64,000 nt of DNA from Oxydemutator sp963693105 (lineage in GTDB: Bacteria; Pseudomonadota; Gammaproteobacteria; Poriferisulfidales; Oxydemutatoraceae). Each line of letters begins with the position of its first letter. Position 1 is the stretch's first letter. The DNA is taken from NCBI GenBank assembly GCA_963693105.1, contig OY843752.1, forward strand, positions 434,001 to 498,000, in the 5' to 3' direction. Made by a program: the position numbers and the translations under genes. The notes below the pieces were generated by a model. It saw only the letters and a list, made by a program, of their open reading frames with translations, was not told the DNA's origin and ran no database searches. Below are positions 17,907-26,684 of the stretch, one piece after another.

Positions 17907-20321
17907 TCAGATGAATACGTGAACCGGGTTCAGCTGGTCTTCCGGCGTCGGCGCCTTGAGTTTGCCCATCTCGACCGGCACGTCGTACAACCGGCCGGGG
18001 GCGAAACGCGCCCAGAAATGGCGCATCCCCGGCACCAGCAGCTTGATGACCGGCAGGCCGATGTCCGGGCGCGTCTGGTCCAGCGCCAGCAGCTCCAGTC
18101 CCTTGTCGTGCACCTTGTCCATGCAGGCCTGCACCTCCTGGTAAATGGTGCGCTGCGGCGTCTCGTAATCCTTGCCGCTGCGGAGGTTCGCCCCCGGCAG
18201 AGGGCTTAAATACGCGTTGTCTTTCAGCTTTGTATTCTGCCACCAGTCCAGACATTCCGGGTCCATGTAGTCGTACGATTGCGGGTCGTCGGTGGCGTTG
18301 AGCACCGCGGTAAGGTACTGGTTCATCTCGCACACCGCCCGCAGGCACGCGATGTGCGGGTCGAAATGCGCGCCCGCCGAGAAACAGATGTCCTCTTTCT
18401 CCTTGTCGGTGCGCCTGGACAGCGCGACCATCACCGGGATTCCGAAATCATTGGTGATGTCGATGACCCACATTTCCCGGTTGTAGTGCGTGCGGTAGCG
18501 TTCCGCCGCCTGAGACAGAAACGGATCGTTGAAACAGGTGATGTCGAACTCCGGATACTGCAACCGGTTGTACCACCATACGGCGAAAGCGTCGCGCTCG
18601 ACCAACTCCATGAAGCCCTGCACCATCGCCTCTTCCAGCGTGTTGCCGGAGGCGGCGCCGTTGGAGTCCGGCGCCACGTAAAACCGGTCTTCGGGATACC
18701 CGCCCATGTGCGAGAAATACAACTGCGCCGTCGGCAGCCACACTTTCGCGCCGCGCGTCACCGACCACATCGGCGACCATTCCAGCACGACCTCTTTATC
18801 GAACGGAAACGGCACCTTGCCGAAACGGCGCTGCTCCTTGTTGGTAGAGACGAGGTTGGCATACTGCTTGTCGCTGAACAGCATCACACGGTTCGGATGG
18901 AGGACCTCGTCTTCGGCGAAATCAACGAAGCGCGCGCGCTTGCGAATCTCGTCGCCGTGAAAAACGCCGCTGTAACGCTCCAGCGCCTCGCAAATGGCGC
19001 TGGCCTGGGCCTGGTCGCGGCTGCGCCCCTTGCCCGCACTTTTGGTGCGCAGACTGGTGGTCAGCAGGCTGTAATCGGCGTTCACCAGCGCCAGGTTGCT
19101 GCCGGCCCAGTACACGTGCATCCACGGGTCGTCCGCCGGCGACGAGCGCAGCAACTGCGTGACCACCCCGGAAAGCGGGCTGATCATGTCCCTGTGCTTT
19201 TCCACCGTCAGGTGCGGCTCGCGCGCTTTCATGCCGCCGCTGGTGAACAGCGTGTCGCCGCCGTCGCGGAAAACCACGGGGCGGGACTCGCGCAACCGGT
19301 CGTACAAACGCCTGTCGCCGCACTCCGCGCATTGCGGGCGCTTCACGACCCGGTGCGACTCTATTCCCAGCTCCACCAGATTGACGCTGGACATGCGCCG
19401 GTTCAAAGGCGCCCTGTCGGCGGACGCCTCCTCGTGCAGCACAATCCACTTCGCCGTTTCCAGCGCCAGCGTCCGCGCGACGCCCTGCAGCATGCCCTCG
19501 TCCAGAAACTTCGGCACATACTGCTCTTCGTTCTCCGCCATGAAGCCGAGATAACTGCGAACCTCGCGGTTGCCTTTCATGCGGTGATACAGACACCGCC
19601 AGCACGGCTCTTCCGTGCCTGCGCGAAACACCGGGCCGAACAGCGGCTGCAATCCCACCAGGCGCGCCGGCAACCACGGACGCCCGTCCTGCAAACGCTC
19701 GCGGTTGAACTCTTCCAGCACGGGGTCCAGATAATCGTCCACCAGCACCACGAACAAATCCGGCGAGTCCTGCGGCCCGGCCATCTTCACCGACCACGAC
19801 TCCAGACCCGCGCGCAGCCACTGCGGCGGCCCCGGGCGCTCGCCGTGCGAAACAATTTTTACGCTGCATTGACGCAATTTCTCTTCCGCATAGCACGGCG
19901 ACACGGCCAAAGACGCCCACATCGCCGCCTGGTTCTGCGGCAGCCCGTGCTCGGCTGAAACAATATAAAAACTGTACGCCAGACGTGACAGCGCGGCGTT
20001 GACTTCCATGGCCGGGGCCTGGCTTTTCAATTTCTCGACCAACTGGTGGCGGTCGGTTTTGCCGTCTATCAAGGGCAGCAGGCTGGAGAACAAATCGCCC
20101 GACAGGACATAGTCGCCAAACTCGGAGCTGAGAAAAACCCGCCTGAACACTTCGCCTTCCTCGTCGCGACCCGACTCGCCAAACGTCGGCAACTCCAGAA
20201 AAGTGGTCTGCAGATGGGCGTTTAACCGGGGAAGCCGGACAATGCCTTCATCTTTTCTGGTCTTGAGAAAACGGAAGGGTTGCGGCGGGGAAGCCTCTTC
20301 AAAAGTCGCCTTTTCGTACAT
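17907..20321 (-). CDS. Fused TOMM cyclodehydratase: E1-like leader-binding domain plus YcaO
   Basis: An 804-residue fusion of the ocin-ThiF/E1-like partner (about residues 1-350) with a YcaO domain (about 370-804). Such enzymes bind the leader peptide and use ATP to cyclise Cys/Ser/Thr to azolines. Four cysteines likely bind structural zinc: CWRC (240, 243) and CAEC (331, 334). YcaO ATP/Mg motifs include SAICEALERYSG (441-452) and VQGFMELVERDAF (567-579). The C-terminus NPVHVFI lacks the classic PxPxP. No flavin dehydrogenase is encoded nearby, so products may stay at the azoline level, or a distant oxidase acts. It is first in an operon with the radical SAM protein and two precursors. Confidence 0.9.
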   Translation of the reverse strand: MYEKATFEEASPPQPFRFLKTRKDEGIVRLPRLNAHLQTTFLELPTFGESGRDEEGEVFRRVFLSSEFGDYVLSGDLFSSLLPLIDGKTDRHQLVEKLKSQAPAMEVNAALSRLAYSFYIVSAEHGLPQNQAAMWASLAVSPCYAEEKLRQCSVKIVSHGERPGPPQWLRAGLESWSVKMAGPQDSPDLFVVLVDDYLDPVLEEFNRERLQDGRPWLPARLVGLQPLFGPVFRAGTEEPCWRCLYHRMKGNREVRSYLGFMAENEEQYVPKFLDEGMLQGVARTLALETAKWIVLHEEASADRAPLNRRMSSVNLVELGIESHRVVKRPQCAECGDRRLYDRLRESRPVVFRDGGDTLFTSGGMKAREPHLTVEKHRDMISPLSGVVTQLLRSSPADDPWMHVYWAGSNLALVNADYSLLTTSLRTKSAGKGRSRDQAQASAICEALERYSGVFHGDEIRKRARFVDFAEDEVLHPNRVMLFSDKQYANLVSTNKEQRRFGKVPFPFDKEVVLEWSPMWSVTRGAKVWLPTAQLYFSHMGGYPEDRFYVAPDSNGAASGNTLEEAMVQGFMELVERDAFAVWWYNRLQYPEFDITCFNDPFLSQAAERYRTHYNREMWVIDITNDFGIPVMVALSRRTDKEKEDICFSAGAHFDPHIACLRAVCEMNQYLTAVLNATDDPQSYDYMDPECLDWWQNTKLKDNAYLSPLPGANLRSGKDYETPQRTIYQEVQACMDKVHDKGLELLALDQTRPDIGLPVIKLLVPGMRHFWARFAPGRLYDVPVEMGKLKAPTPEDQLNPVHVFI

Positions 20322-20359
20322 GCGGTTCTATCTCATCGCGCCTTTCAGACGCGGGGGTG

Positions 20360-20365
20360 ATTATA
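20360..20365 (-). promoter_or_regulatory. Likely -10 box of the YcaO operon
   Basis: TATAAT on the minus strand, 39 bp before the YcaO start codon at 20321. No good -35 is visible at 17 bp, so an activator may be needed. Confidence 0.45.
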
Positions 20366-20496
20366 ATACAAAGAATGCGGCGACTATCCACGCCGTGCCT
20401 TTATGGGAATTCATCATTCTCAGCTTCTCGTTTGCGCGCCGGACGAGCCAGCGTTCGCACTTGAATGAGCAGTCTGCCCCCTGTCCGGGAATCCAT

Positions 20497-20525
20497 CCGT
20501 TCAGCAACTTGTGGCAGAGTCTGTG
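20497..20525 (+). promoter_or_regulatory. Orphan copy of the precursor-regulon element
   Basis: CCGTTCAGCAACTTGTGGCA matches the element upstream of precursor genes, but no precursor and no -10 follow on the plus strand. It lies in the 273-bp gap between the divergent YcaO operon (176 bp away) and dsbB. The rest of the gap shows no gene. Confidence 0.55.
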
Positions 20526-20594
20526 CGCCGCGCAGCCCGCGCCGGAAAGCCCGGCGAGCGCGCGCCGGACGGCAGGCGTTATAATGGCGCCGTC

Positions 20595-21101
20595 ATGCCG
20601 CAGTTGCCTTCCTGTCAATTTCTCCATTGGGGCGGATTTGCCCTTGCAAGCGGCGGTCTGGCCGTCGCGATTTTCTTTATGCAGGGCGTGCTCGGGTTGG
20701 CGCCCTGTCCGCTTTGCATATTGGACCGCTGGGTCGCCGGGCTGGCGGCGGCGCTGTTTCTGGCGGCGGCGCTGCACAATCCCGGCGCACCCGGCCAGCG
20801 CTTTTACGCCGCGTTCGGCCTGCTGGTGTGCGCCGCCGGCATCGGCCTGGCCGGGCGCCATGTCTGGCTGCAAAGTCTGCCGCCCGACCGCGTGCCGGAC
20901 TGCACGCCCGGCCTCGGCTACCTGCTGGAGCAGTTCCCGCCGCTGGAAGTGCTGGCCACGGTGCTGAACAGCGCCGGCGAGTGCGCCGAAGTCGCATGGA
21001 CTTTCGCCGGGCTGACCATCCCGCAGCAAACCCTGTTGTTTTTCGCCGCGCTGGCGCTGGTGTGCGTCGCGGTGCTGCTGAAAACCCGCGAGACCCGATG
21101 A
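20595..21101 (+). CDS. dsbB: Disulfide bond formation protein B
   Basis: A 168-residue inner-membrane protein that reoxidises periplasmic DsbA and passes electrons to quinone. The start MPQLPSCQFLHWG at 20595 matches family length. Four transmembrane helices are evident. The first redox pair is in APCPLC and the second periplasmic pair spans PDCTPG and GECAEVAW. Its stop overlaps the proC start in ATGATGA. dsbA (31450) and dsbD (36071) are elsewhere in the window. Confidence 0.92.
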   Translation: MPQLPSCQFLHWGGFALASGGLAVAIFFMQGVLGLAPCPLCILDRWVAGLAAALFLAAALHNPGAPGQRFYAAFGLLVCAAGIGLAGRHVWLQSLPPDRVPDCTPGLGYLLEQFPPLEVLATVLNSAGECAEVAWTFAGLTIPQQTLLFFAALALVCVAVLLKTRETR

Positions 21102-21922
21102 TGCGGCGCTTCGCGTTCATCGGCGCCGGCAACATCTCGCGCAGTCTGATTGGCGGCCTCACCGGACACGGGCTTGCCGCCGCCGCCTTCACCGTGTCCG
21201 ACCCCGACGCCGGGCAACTCGCCCGGCTGGCCGAACGTCATCCGGGGCTTGCGACATCGCTTTCCAACCGTGATGCGGTCGCGGACTGCGATCTCGCCGT
21301 CTTGTGCGTCAAGCCCGGCATCGTGCAGGCGGTGTGCCGCGAGATGGCCGATGCGCTGGCGCGGCGCGGCGGCGTGCTGGTCTCGGTCGCCGCCGGCGTG
21401 CCGCTGGCGCGGCTCGACGAGTGGACGGGCGGGCGTCTTTCGATCATCCGCTGCATGCCGAACACGCCGGTCGAGGTCGGCTGCGGCGTCGTCGCGCTGT
21501 GCGCCGGCGCGCGCGTGTCACCGGCGCAGCGCGACGCCGCCGACCATCTGCTGGGCAATGTGGCCACGACGGTATGGCTTGAGGACGAGAGCGGCATGGA
21601 TCTGGTGACCGCCTTGTCCGGCAGCGGCCCGGCCTATTTCTTCCGGATCGTCGAGGCGTTCGAGCAGGCGGCGGCGGAACTGGGCCTCGACCTCGACGCC
21701 GCGCGGCGGCTCGCGCGCGGCACTTTCCGCGGCGCCGCCGCGCTGGCCGGCAGCGGCGACGGCGATGTCGTCCGCCTGCGCCGGCAGGTCACGTCGCCGG
21801 GCGGCACCACCGAAAGCGGTCTGGCCGAACTGGAAAAAGGCGGCATCGCCGAACTCGCCCGGAGCGTGCTGGCGGCGGCGGCGAAACGCTCGGCGGAACT
21901 GGCCGCCGCGGCGGGGAGATGA
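21098..21922 (+). CDS. proC: Pyrroline-5-carboxylate reductase
   Basis: Final enzyme of proline synthesis, reducing P5C with NAD(P)H. The 274-residue product starts at 21098 (MMRRFAFIGAGNISRSL), carrying the GxGxxx nucleotide-binding motif at the very N-terminus. Other markers are CVKPGIVQAV, RCMPNTPVEVG, and the C-terminal ALSGSGPAYFF and VTSPGGTTESGL motifs. It overlaps dsbB by 4 bp and is followed 8 bp later by yggT, a common proC-yggT pairing. Confidence 0.96.
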   Translation: MMRRFAFIGAGNISRSLIGGLTGHGLAAAAFTVSDPDAGQLARLAERHPGLATSLSNRDAVADCDLAVLCVKPGIVQAVCREMADALARRGGVLVSVAAGVPLARLDEWTGGRLSIIRCMPNTPVEVGCGVVALCAGARVSPAQRDAADHLLGNVATTVWLEDESGMDLVTALSGSGPAYFFRIVEAFEQAAAELGLDLDAARRLARGTFRGAAALAGSGDGDVVRLRRQVTSPGGTTESGLAELEKGGIAELARSVLAAAAKRSAELAAAAGR

Positions 21923-21929
21923 CGGCGGC

Positions 21930-22493
21930 ATGATGAGCGGCGGCACACCCGAACAGGCGCTGGCATTTCTCCTCGACACCCTGATTACGTTTTACACGCT
22001 GCTGCTGATGCTGCGCGCGCTGCTGGCGCTGGCGCAGGCCGATTTCTACAACCCGCTGTCGCAGGCCATCGTCCGGCTGACCGAGCCGCCGCTGGTGGTG
22101 GCGAGGAAGCTCATCCCGGCCGTCGGCAGGTGGGATTTGTCGTGCTGGGTACTGGCCTATCTGGTGCGCCTGTTCGAGTTGTATCTGGTGACCGCGATCC
22201 AGGGCTTCTCGCCGGCGCTGTCGGCGCTGCTGACGGTGGCGCTGATTCAGCTGGGTGAATTGCTGTTGCAGACCTGGATAGTCGCCATCTTCATTTTCGC
22301 CGTCAGCAGCTGGTTCATCACCGGCGCGCAGGCCTACGGCAACCCTTTCATCTCGCTGCTCTACAGCCTGACCGCGCCGCTGATTGAACCGGTGCGGCGC
22401 GTCATTCCGTCGGTCGGGCCGGTTGATTTCAGCGCGCTGGTCGTGCTGTTTCTGCTCTATCTGGCGCTGAACGTGCTGCACTCCCTCTACTGA
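21930..22493 (+). CDS. yggT: YggT family membrane protein
   Basis: A 187-residue integral membrane protein of the YggT (Ycf19-like) family, built from two related halves. Each half has a hydrophobic hairpin followed by a short motif: FYNPLSQAIVRLTEPPL in the first and YGNPFISLLYSLTAPLIEPV in the second. It starts at 21930, just after proC. The family is linked to osmotic stress and membrane-protein or cell-division functions but its biochemical role is unsettled. Confidence 0.9.
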   Translation: MMSGGTPEQALAFLLDTLITFYTLLLMLRALLALAQADFYNPLSQAIVRLTEPPLVVARKLIPAVGRWDLSCWVLAYLVRLFELYLVTAIQGFSPALSALLTVALIQLGELLLQTWIVAIFIFAVSSWFITGAQAYGNPFISLLYSLTAPLIEPVRRVIPSVGPVDFSALVVLFLLYLALNVLHSLY

Positions 22494-22506
22494 ACCGGCG
22501 CCGGCC

Positions 22507-23517
22507 ATGCGGGTGTTGGGCATCGAAACCTCGTGCGATGAAACCGGCATCGGCCTGGTGGATTCCGACGAGGGCGTCCTCGCCGAGGCGCTGTTCAGCC
22601 AGGTCGGGATTCACCGGCCGCACGGCGGCGTCGTGCCGGAACTGGCGGCGCGCGACCACGTGCGCAAACTGCTGCCGCTGCTGCGCGAAACGCTGGGCAG
22701 GCGCACTCTCGACGACGTGGACGCGGTGGCCTACACCGCCGGCCCCGGCTTGATTGGCGCGCTGCTGACGGGCGCCGTTTTCGGCCACGGTCTGGCCTGG
22801 GCATTCGGCAAACCGGCCATCGGCGTTCACCATCTGGAGGCGCACATGCTCGCCTGCATGCTGCAGGGCGCGCCGCCGCCGCCGTACATCGCGCTGCTGG
22901 TTTCGGGCGGCCACACCCAGTTGATTGCGGCGCACGCTCTCGGCCACTACGAGTTGCTGGGCGACACGCTCGACGACGCGGTCGGCGAAGCCTTCGACAA
23001 GGTCGCGAGAATGCTCGGGCTGGGTTATCCCGGCGGCCCGGAAATCGAGCGCCTCGCGCGCGACGGGCGCGCCAGGCGCTTCGAGTTTCCGCAGCCGATG
23101 GCCAACCGGCCGGGCTTCGACTTCAGTTTCAGCGGCCTCAAAACCCATGCCCTGCAGACGTTGCGGCGTTGCGACGACGACGCCCGCTGCCGCGCCGACA
23201 TCGCTCTCGCTTTCGAGATCGCCGCCGTCGGCGCATTGACGACGCGCTGCCGGCGCGCGCTCGACCACGGCGCCTGCAACCGCCTGATTGCCGCCGGCGG
23301 CGTCGCCGCCAACACCCGCCTCAGGACGGAGCTCAAAAAACTCGGCAAAGACGGCGTCGAGGTGATCTACCCGGAGACCGGACTGTGCATGGACAACGGC
23401 GTCATGATTGCCAACGCCGGGCTGCTGCGCCTGCAAGCCGGCCAGCCGCCCGACCCGCTGCCGCATGTCCGCGCGCGCTGGCCCCTGACTGAATTGCGGC
23501 CACCGCGCCCTATCTGA
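22507..23517 (+). CDS. tsaD: tRNA N6-adenosine threonylcarbamoyltransferase
   Basis: Transfers the threonylcarbamoyl group to A37 of ANN-decoding tRNAs, working with TsaB and TsaE. The 336-residue protein begins MRVLGIETSCDETGIGLVD. Metal-binding histidines are in GVHHLEAHMLA, and ATPase-fold motifs include LLVSGGHTQLI, GEAFDKVARMLGLGYPGGP, AAGGVAANTRLR and the conserved CMDNGVMIAN. It is 13 bp after yggT and overlaps plsY tail to tail by 8 bp. Confidence 0.97.
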   Translation: MRVLGIETSCDETGIGLVDSDEGVLAEALFSQVGIHRPHGGVVPELAARDHVRKLLPLLRETLGRRTLDDVDAVAYTAGPGLIGALLTGAVFGHGLAWAFGKPAIGVHHLEAHMLACMLQGAPPPPYIALLVSGGHTQLIAAHALGHYELLGDTLDDAVGEAFDKVARMLGLGYPGGPEIERLARDGRARRFEFPQPMANRPGFDFSFSGLKTHALQTLRRCDDDARCRADIALAFEIAAVGALTTRCRRALDHGACNRLIAAGGVAANTRLRTELKKLGKDGVEVIYPETGLCMDNGVMIANAGLLRLQAGQPPDPLPHVRARWPLTELRPPRPI

Positions 23518-24115
23518 ACAGGCGGCCTTCCTCGCCGCGCGCGATTCGGCGGAAATTGTCGCGGTGGCGCGCGAGCATCGCAAGCCCCATCACGGCGACC
23601 GCCGCCGTCACCGCGCCGGAGGCGCCCTGCCAGTGGATGAAAAGCGGCGCCGCCAGGCCGGCGGTGACGCCGGCCAGCGCGACATAGCGAAACAGGCCGG
23701 CGGTGGCGAGCCAGACACCCGCCCAGGCGAGTCCGGCGACAGGTTGCAGGCCGAACAAACAACCCATGCACACGGCGACGCCCTTGCCGCCCCGGAAGCG
23801 GTGATAAACCGGATAAAGATGCCCGGCAAAAGCGGCCAGCACCGTGAGCGCTACGACCGTGTCTGAAAAACCGGCGTGGCGCACCGCAAAAACCGGCGCA
23901 AACGCCTTGCCGACATCCCCCAGCAACGTCAGCGCGGCGGCGGCCTTGCCGCCGGAGCGCGCGGCGTTGGTCGCACCCAGGTTGCCGGAGCCGATGTCGC
24001 GCGGGTCCGGGTCGCCGCGCAGACGGCAGATGACGACGGCAAAAGAAACCGAACCGGCAAGGTAGGCGGCCAACACGACCAGAATGCTTTCAACGGACGG
24101 CACGATATCCGCCAT
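23510..24115 (-). CDS. plsY: Acyl-phosphate glycerol-3-phosphate acyltransferase
   Basis: An integral membrane enzyme (201 residues) that acylates glycerol-3-phosphate from acyl-phosphate, the first step of phospholipid synthesis. The three PlsY loops are visible: GSGNLGATNAARSGGK (phosphate binding), GHLYPVYHRFRGGKGVA, and a C-terminal RHRDNFRRIARGEE. At least five transmembrane helices are predicted. It is divergent from bioH and converges on tsaD. Confidence 0.94.
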   Translation of the reverse strand: MADIVPSVESILVVLAAYLAGSVSFAVVICRLRGDPDPRDIGSGNLGATNAARSGGKAAAALTLLGDVGKAFAPVFAVRHAGFSDTVVALTVLAAFAGHLYPVYHRFRGGKGVAVCMGCLFGLQPVAGLAWAGVWLATAGLFRYVALAGVTAGLAAPLFIHWQGASGAVTAAVAVMGLAMLARHRDNFRRIARGEEGRLFR

Positions 24116-24136
24116 TGTACGGCTACAATCCCCGAC

Positions 24137-24916
24137 GTGAAAGGCAACACCGAAAACCGCGCCAAACCGACCGTTGTTTTATTGCACGGCTGGATGATGA
24201 GCCGCCGCTGCTGGGACGATGTGGCGGCGCGCCTTCAGAAACATTTCCGCCTGTTCATCGCCGAACTGCCCGGCCACGATGCGCGCGGCGGCGATGGCGG
24301 GGGCAGCTTCGCGCGCCCCGGCGAACTGGTCGCGGCGCTGGCCGCGGCGGCGCCTCGGCGCGCGCTGTGGGTCGGCTGGTCGCTCGGCGGCATGCTGGCG
24401 CAGGCGGTGGCCTGCCGCTACCCGGAGCGGGTCGCCGGGCTGGTTTGCATCGCCGCGCCGGCACGCTTCGTCGCCAACGAGGAATGGCCGCACGGAATGG
24501 CGCAGACGGTTTTCGACGACTTCGCGACGTCGTTCGCACGCGACGCCGACGGCACGGCGAGACGGTTTCTGGCGTTGCAGGCCGCCGGCGCAGGCGACGC
24601 CGGCGCGGTCTTGCGGCGCCTGAAAAAGGCGGCGGCGCCCGCCACCGGGCACACCGAACTGGCGGCGGCGCTGCGCTTTCTCGGCGGCAGCGATTTGCGC
24701 CGCGCGCTGCGCGATTGCCGCTGCCGCGCCGACTTCATCGGCGGCGGCCGGGACCGGCTGGTGACGGCGCGCGCGGTCGAGCAAAGCAGCCGCCTGGCGC
24801 GGCACGGGCGCTTTCACGGCATCGCCGACGCCGGCCACGCCGCGCTGATTTCACACCCCGGCCGGGTCTGCGAAGTGATTGAACAATGCGCCGAACAGGC
24901 GCGCGCGGTTCCATGA
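24137..24916 (+). CDS. bioH: Pimeloyl-ACP methyl ester esterase
   Basis: Alpha/beta hydrolase (259 residues) that removes the methyl ester from pimeloyl-ACP to end the BioC-initiated chain. The start is GTG 24137; no better ATG exists. LHGWMMSRRCWDD gives the oxyanion region, GWSLGGMLA holds the nucleophilic Ser, GGRDRLV the Asp and DAGHAALI the His. The stop overlaps the bioC start (ATGA), which supports BioH over other esterases. Confidence 0.9.
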   Translation: MKGNTENRAKPTVVLLHGWMMSRRCWDDVAARLQKHFRLFIAELPGHDARGGDGGGSFARPGELVAALAAAAPRRALWVGWSLGGMLAQAVACRYPERVAGLVCIAAPARFVANEEWPHGMAQTVFDDFATSFARDADGTARRFLALQAAGAGDAGAVLRRLKKAAAPATGHTELAAALRFLGGSDLRRALRDCRCRADFIGGGRDRLVTARAVEQSSRLARHGRFHGIADAGHAALISHPGRVCEVIEQCAEQARAVP

Positions 24917-25734
24917 AAGCCATCCCGAAACACGCCCCCTCGATCAACAAGCGGGCGGTGCGGCACTCGTTCGACCGGGCGGCGCTGCACTACGACGCCC
25001 ACAGCGCGTTGCAGCAGAAGATCGCCTGCGACCTGATCCAGGTGTGCGACCGCCTGTCGGCAAGGCTCGAGCGCCGCCCGCGCGCCATTCTCGACGTCGG
25101 CACCGGCACCGGCTACGGCGTGCGCCTGTTGCGCAGCCGTTTCCCGCGCGCCGTCATCGTCGGCCTCGACTTCGCGCCGCGCATGATTCGCCGCGCCGCG
25201 CGCGGCTGCGACACCGCCTCGCACTTTGTCTGCGCCGACGCCGAGCGTCCGCCGTTTGGCGACGGCGTTTTCGACCTGGTGTATTCCAGTTCGCTGGTGC
25301 AGTGGTGCGACGAGCCGGGACATTTGTTCGGGCAGTTCCGCCGCCTCGCGCGCGCCGGCGGCTGGCTGCTGTTCTCGACCTACGGGCCGAAAACGCTGCA
25401 CGAACTCAGGCGCAGTTGGGCCGAGACCGACGGCTACGGCCACACGCTGGACTTCCCCGACGGCGCCGACCTGAAGAAAAAACTTCAGGCGGGCGGTTTC
25501 GACGTGAAACTGTACACGCGCCAACTGGAGGTCATCCACTACCGCGGCGTCGGCGAACTGCTGCGGCAACTGAAAAGCAGCGGCGCCACCAACCACCACA
25601 CCGCCGCCCGCCGCGGCCTGACGACGCCGTCGGCGCTGCGCGCGATGAAAGAACACTACCAGCGCCGCTTCGGCGTGCGCGGCCTGGTGGCGGCCAGTTA
25701 TGAGATTCTGGTGTTCGCGGCCAAAGCGGCATGA
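24913..25734 (+). CDS. bioC: Malonyl-ACP O-methyltransferase
   Basis: SAM-dependent methyltransferase (273 residues) that caps malonyl-ACP to prime pimelate synthesis for biotin. It starts at 24913 (MKAIPKHAPSINKRAVRHSF). Motif I is ILDVGTGTGYGVRLL; the acidic loop GLDFAPRMI and the FDLVYSSSLVQWC motif typical of BioC follow. Overlapped with bioH by 4 bp in a two-gene bioHC operon. Other bio genes are not in the window. Confidence 0.92.
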   Translation: MKAIPKHAPSINKRAVRHSFDRAALHYDAHSALQQKIACDLIQVCDRLSARLERRPRAILDVGTGTGYGVRLLRSRFPRAVIVGLDFAPRMIRRAARGCDTASHFVCADAERPPFGDGVFDLVYSSSLVQWCDEPGHLFGQFRRLARAGGWLLFSTYGPKTLHELRRSWAETDGYGHTLDFPDGADLKKKLQAGGFDVKLYTRQLEVIHYRGVGELLRQLKSSGATNHHTAARRGLTTPSALRAMKEHYQRRFGVRGLVAASYEILVFAAKAA

Positions 25735-25810
25735 TGGCCGGGCGCGCCCGCGTGAGCAAACGAATGCCGGCTGAATGGCTTGCCGACACCCCGCACGGCG
25801 CCGGATGAAA

Positions 25811-25846
25811 AGAGGCCGCGCCTCCCGGAGGGATGGCGCGGCCTCT
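25811..25846 (-). terminator. AGAGGCCGCG-type terminator after precursor at 25894
   Basis: AGAGGCCGCGCC (25811-25822) pairs with GGCGCGGCCTCT (25835-25846) around a nested TCCC/GGGA stem. On the minus strand the tail is TTTTC, about 47 bp past the precursor stop. It can also serve bioC on the plus strand. Confidence 0.7.
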
Positions 25847-25893
25847 CTGGTAAAGGGTTGCCGCGGCGGCCTTGCAGCCGGAGTGTGTCGGCC

Positions 25894-26496
25894 TTAACTG
25901 GCGAGACCGATATTGACGGGGGCGCCGCTGCCGCTGCCGCTGAAGGCGCCCAGCCCGGCGGCGATACCGACACCCGCCGCGGCCCCGACCACGGCAACCA
26001 CGCCGGCGGCAATGCCGCCGACCGCACCGACGATGGCGGCGCCCGCCGCGACCGCACCGAGTGTGCCTCCAAGTGCGAATCCACCTACGGTCGTCGCCGC
26101 GGCGATGCCAACCGCGCCGAGGCCACTGAAACCGCAGGCAAAACCGATGCTGGCCAAAGTGCCGGAGACCAGAAAGACCACCGATGCGATAATATCGCCG
26201 CCGCTCAACTGCTCCAATTCTTCCTCGGTCATGCTTCTCATCACGACGTCCAGCTCGGGGAAGTACGGCACGACGACGTTCAGTTCATCGGCGGTGTTTT
26301 GTTTGTACACGATGTCTAAATTCTCAAGGGAGGCCATGTCTTTCCTTGCGGCGGCCTTGTCTTCCTCGCTCACGTCCGGGCTGGTCAGCACGAGACCAAT
26401 GACTATCGACGCGATTTCATTCAGCAGGGGAACAGAGCGGCCGGGTCTGGCCATCTGATTGCCCCCCGGGCCGGGGTTGGTTGACTGTTCGTGCAT
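25894..26496 (-). CDS. Proteusin-like RiPP precursor with hydrophobic Gly/Ala/Val core (class A1)
   Basis: A 200-residue precursor. The leader (1-100) has NEIASIVIGLVL, YKQNTADELNVVVPYFPEL and ends EEELEQLSGG. The 100-residue core is made almost only of Gly, Ala, Val, Ile, Leu, Ser and Thr, with repeated GxxxG-like spacing, and ends GVGIAAGLGAFSG...NIGLAS. The same leader signature (QNTA) and C-terminal GVGIAAGLG motif recur in class A precursors at 38911 and 41855. Composition resembles polytheonamide-type proteusin cores, though about twice as long. GGAGG precedes the start. An alternative reading is a leaderless membrane protein, but the shared Gly-Gly boundary argues for a RiPP or bacteriocin. 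Confidence 0.78.
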   Translation of the reverse strand: MHEQSTNPGPGGNQMARPGRSVPLLNEIASIVIGLVLTSPDVSEEDKAAARKDMASLENLDIVYKQNTADELNVVVPYFPELDVVMRSMTEEELEQLSGGDIIASVVFLVSGTLASIGFACGFSGLGAVGIAAATTVGGFALGGTLGAVAAGAAIVGAVGGIAAGVVAVVGAAAGVGIAAGLGAFSGSGSGAPVNIGLAS

Positions 26497-26540
26497 TCTT
26501 TACCTCCGGGCCTGCGTATCCATCTGCGAGACCGACTGCA

Positions 26541-26592
26541 ATAGTACACGGACACCATAAAAAAATACAGCATGACAAATGTTTCTGAACGC
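26541..26592 (-). promoter_or_regulatory. Precursor-regulon element plus promoter (copy 4)
   Basis: On the minus strand: GCGTTCAGAAACATTTGTCA (26592 down), TGTATT at the -35 position, 17 bp, TACTAT (26546-26541). The element is 96 bp before the start at 26496. Confidence 0.8.
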
Positions 26593-26684
26593 CCCACCCT
26601 TCAAACCGCTGCTATTCCCGCCAGCCGCGGGAAATGACAATATGTTCTCGGGCAGGCATATCATTTTCTAATAGAATACCGCCC

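Noticed and set aside
18279..19958. 559-codon open frame antisense to the YcaO gene
   Set aside because: Shadow of a GC-rich gene, no recognised domain, no ribosome site.
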